DNA from: Pseudomonadota bacterium
GTDB lineage: Bacteria; Pseudomonadota; Alphaproteobacteria; Acetobacterales; Acetobacteraceae
DNA: 6,757 bases
Direction: 5' to 3'
Assembly: GCA_021819535.1 (NCBI GenBank)
Contig: JAKAQU010000162.1
Coordinates: 1 to 6,757, forward strand
Shown here: one piece after another, positions 6,306 to 6,757 of the stretch
Position numbering within the stretch: position 1 is the first letter of the stretch
Layout of the letters: each line of letters begins with the position of its first letter
Notes under the pieces: generated by a model
Databases searched by the model: none
What the model was told of the DNA's origin: nothing
What the model saw: only the letters and a program-made list of their open reading frames with translations
Program-made: the position numbers and the translations under genes

Positions 6306-6757
6306 AAACCGAAATCGGCATCATCGGCGCCGGGCCGGCGGGCCTCTTCCTCGCCCATCTTCTCCGCCGCGCCGGTATCGCCGCGGTGATCCTGGAGAGC
6401 CGCACCCGCGCGGAAGTCGAAGGCACGATCCGCGCCGGCGTCCTCGAACACTGGGTGGTCGATCTCATGCGCGAACTCGGCCTTGCCGGCCGGCTCGAAC
6501 AGATCGCCGATTTTCACGCCGGGATCACCGTGCAATGGCAGGGCGAGCGTCTCCATCTCGACATGCGCGAACTGACCGCGGGCCGGCAGGTGACGGTCTA
6601 TCCGCAGCATGAGGTGCTGCGCGATCTGATCGCCGGCCTGCTCGCCGCGGGCGGGGAAATCCACTTCGGGGTGGGGGAGACCGCGCTCCACGCCATTGAG
6701 AGCGAGCGGCCTTACATCACCTTCCGCCCCGACAAAACCGGGCCCGAGACGCGGCTC
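6302..6757 (+). CDS. pobA: 4-hydroxybenzoate 3-monooxygenase, N-terminal 152 residues (runs off window)
   Basis: PobA is a cytoplasmic FAD monooxygenase that hydroxylates 4-hydroxybenzoate to protocatechuate using NAD(P)H and O2, feeding the protocatechuate/beta-ketoadipate route. The N-terminus matches, from memory, the Pseudomonas enzyme almost position for position: MKT start, dinucleotide-binding GAGPAG (9-14), Glu32 for the FAD ribose, the RAGVLE block (44-49), DLMRELG (54-60), and VYPQHEV (99-105) with Gln102 at the known FAD-contact place. Residues 33-38 read SRTRAE where the NADPH-specific Pseudomonas fluorescens enzyme has RQTPDY, suggesting a preference for NADH. The substrate-binding residues (equivalents of Tyr201, Ser212, Arg214, Tyr222 and Tyr385) lie beyond the window, so activity on 4-hydroxybenzoate itself is inferred from overall similarity; the family is usually about 390 residues. 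The gene overlaps the LivM-type stop by 4 bases and is thus coupled to the transporter. Confidence 0.93.
   Translation, partial: MKTEIGIIGAGPAGLFLAHLLRRAGIAAVILESRTRAEVEGTIRAGVLEHWVVDLMRELGLAGRLEQIADFHAGITVQWQGERLHLDMRELTAGRQVTVYPQHEVLRDLIAGLLAAGGEIHFGVGETALHAIESERPYITFRPDKTGPETRL

Overview
This is a GC-rich window (my estimate by eye is mid-60s percent G+C) with strong G/C preference at third codon positions, and every gene reads on the + strand. The protein styles (Tat-type signal, branched-chain/HAAT-type ABC transporter, PobA-type flavin hydroxylase) point to a Proteobacterium, most likely an alphaproteobacterium. An acidophilic or Acetobacteraceae-like host is only a guess. I saw no tRNA, rRNA, insertion sequence, CRISPR array or phage feature.

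Layout: (a) 1-87 is the last 28 codons of an unidentified gene. (b) 88-194 is a short gap. (c) 195-1382 is a class C beta-lactamase-fold serine hydrolase/esterase with no visible signal peptide. (d) 1383-1555 is a gap that holds a terminator-like hairpin (1398-1424) and a 44-bp imperfect inverted repeat (1470-1513), the best regulatory candidate in the window. (e) 1556-6757 is a tightly packed block of six genes: periplasmic substrate-binding protein, LivG-type ATPase, LivF-type ATPase, LivH-type permease, LivM-type permease, and the first 152 codons of pobA (4-hydroxybenzoate 3-monooxygenase), which runs off the window edge. Junctions in this block are gaps of only a few bases or overlaps (20 bp, TGATG, ATGA, ATGA), as expected for one co-transcribed, translationally coupled operon.

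How the genes may work together: the five transporter genes make a complete high-affinity uptake system of the branched-chain amino acid family. Members of this family also import aromatic acids, for example the p-coumarate and 4-hydroxybenzoate systems of Rhodopseudomonas palustris. The ATGA-coupled pobA start ties uptake to the first cytoplasmic step of 4-hydroxybenzoate breakdown, hydroxylation to protocatechuate. My main inference is therefore that this is an aromatic-acid (4-hydroxybenzoate or close relative) uptake-and-oxidation operon and not an amino acid transporter. The upstream serine hydrolase could release such an acid from an ester inside the cell, but the terminator-like hairpin separates it from the operon, so that link is weak.

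Details worth a second look are the 44-bp inverted repeat, an NADH-type coenzyme helix in PobA, a paired degeneration of one predicted ATP site across the two ATPases, a 10-bp all-GC hairpin inside the livF end, and a duplicated basic tail on the LivH protein. I see no wholly unknown defence or mobile system here.
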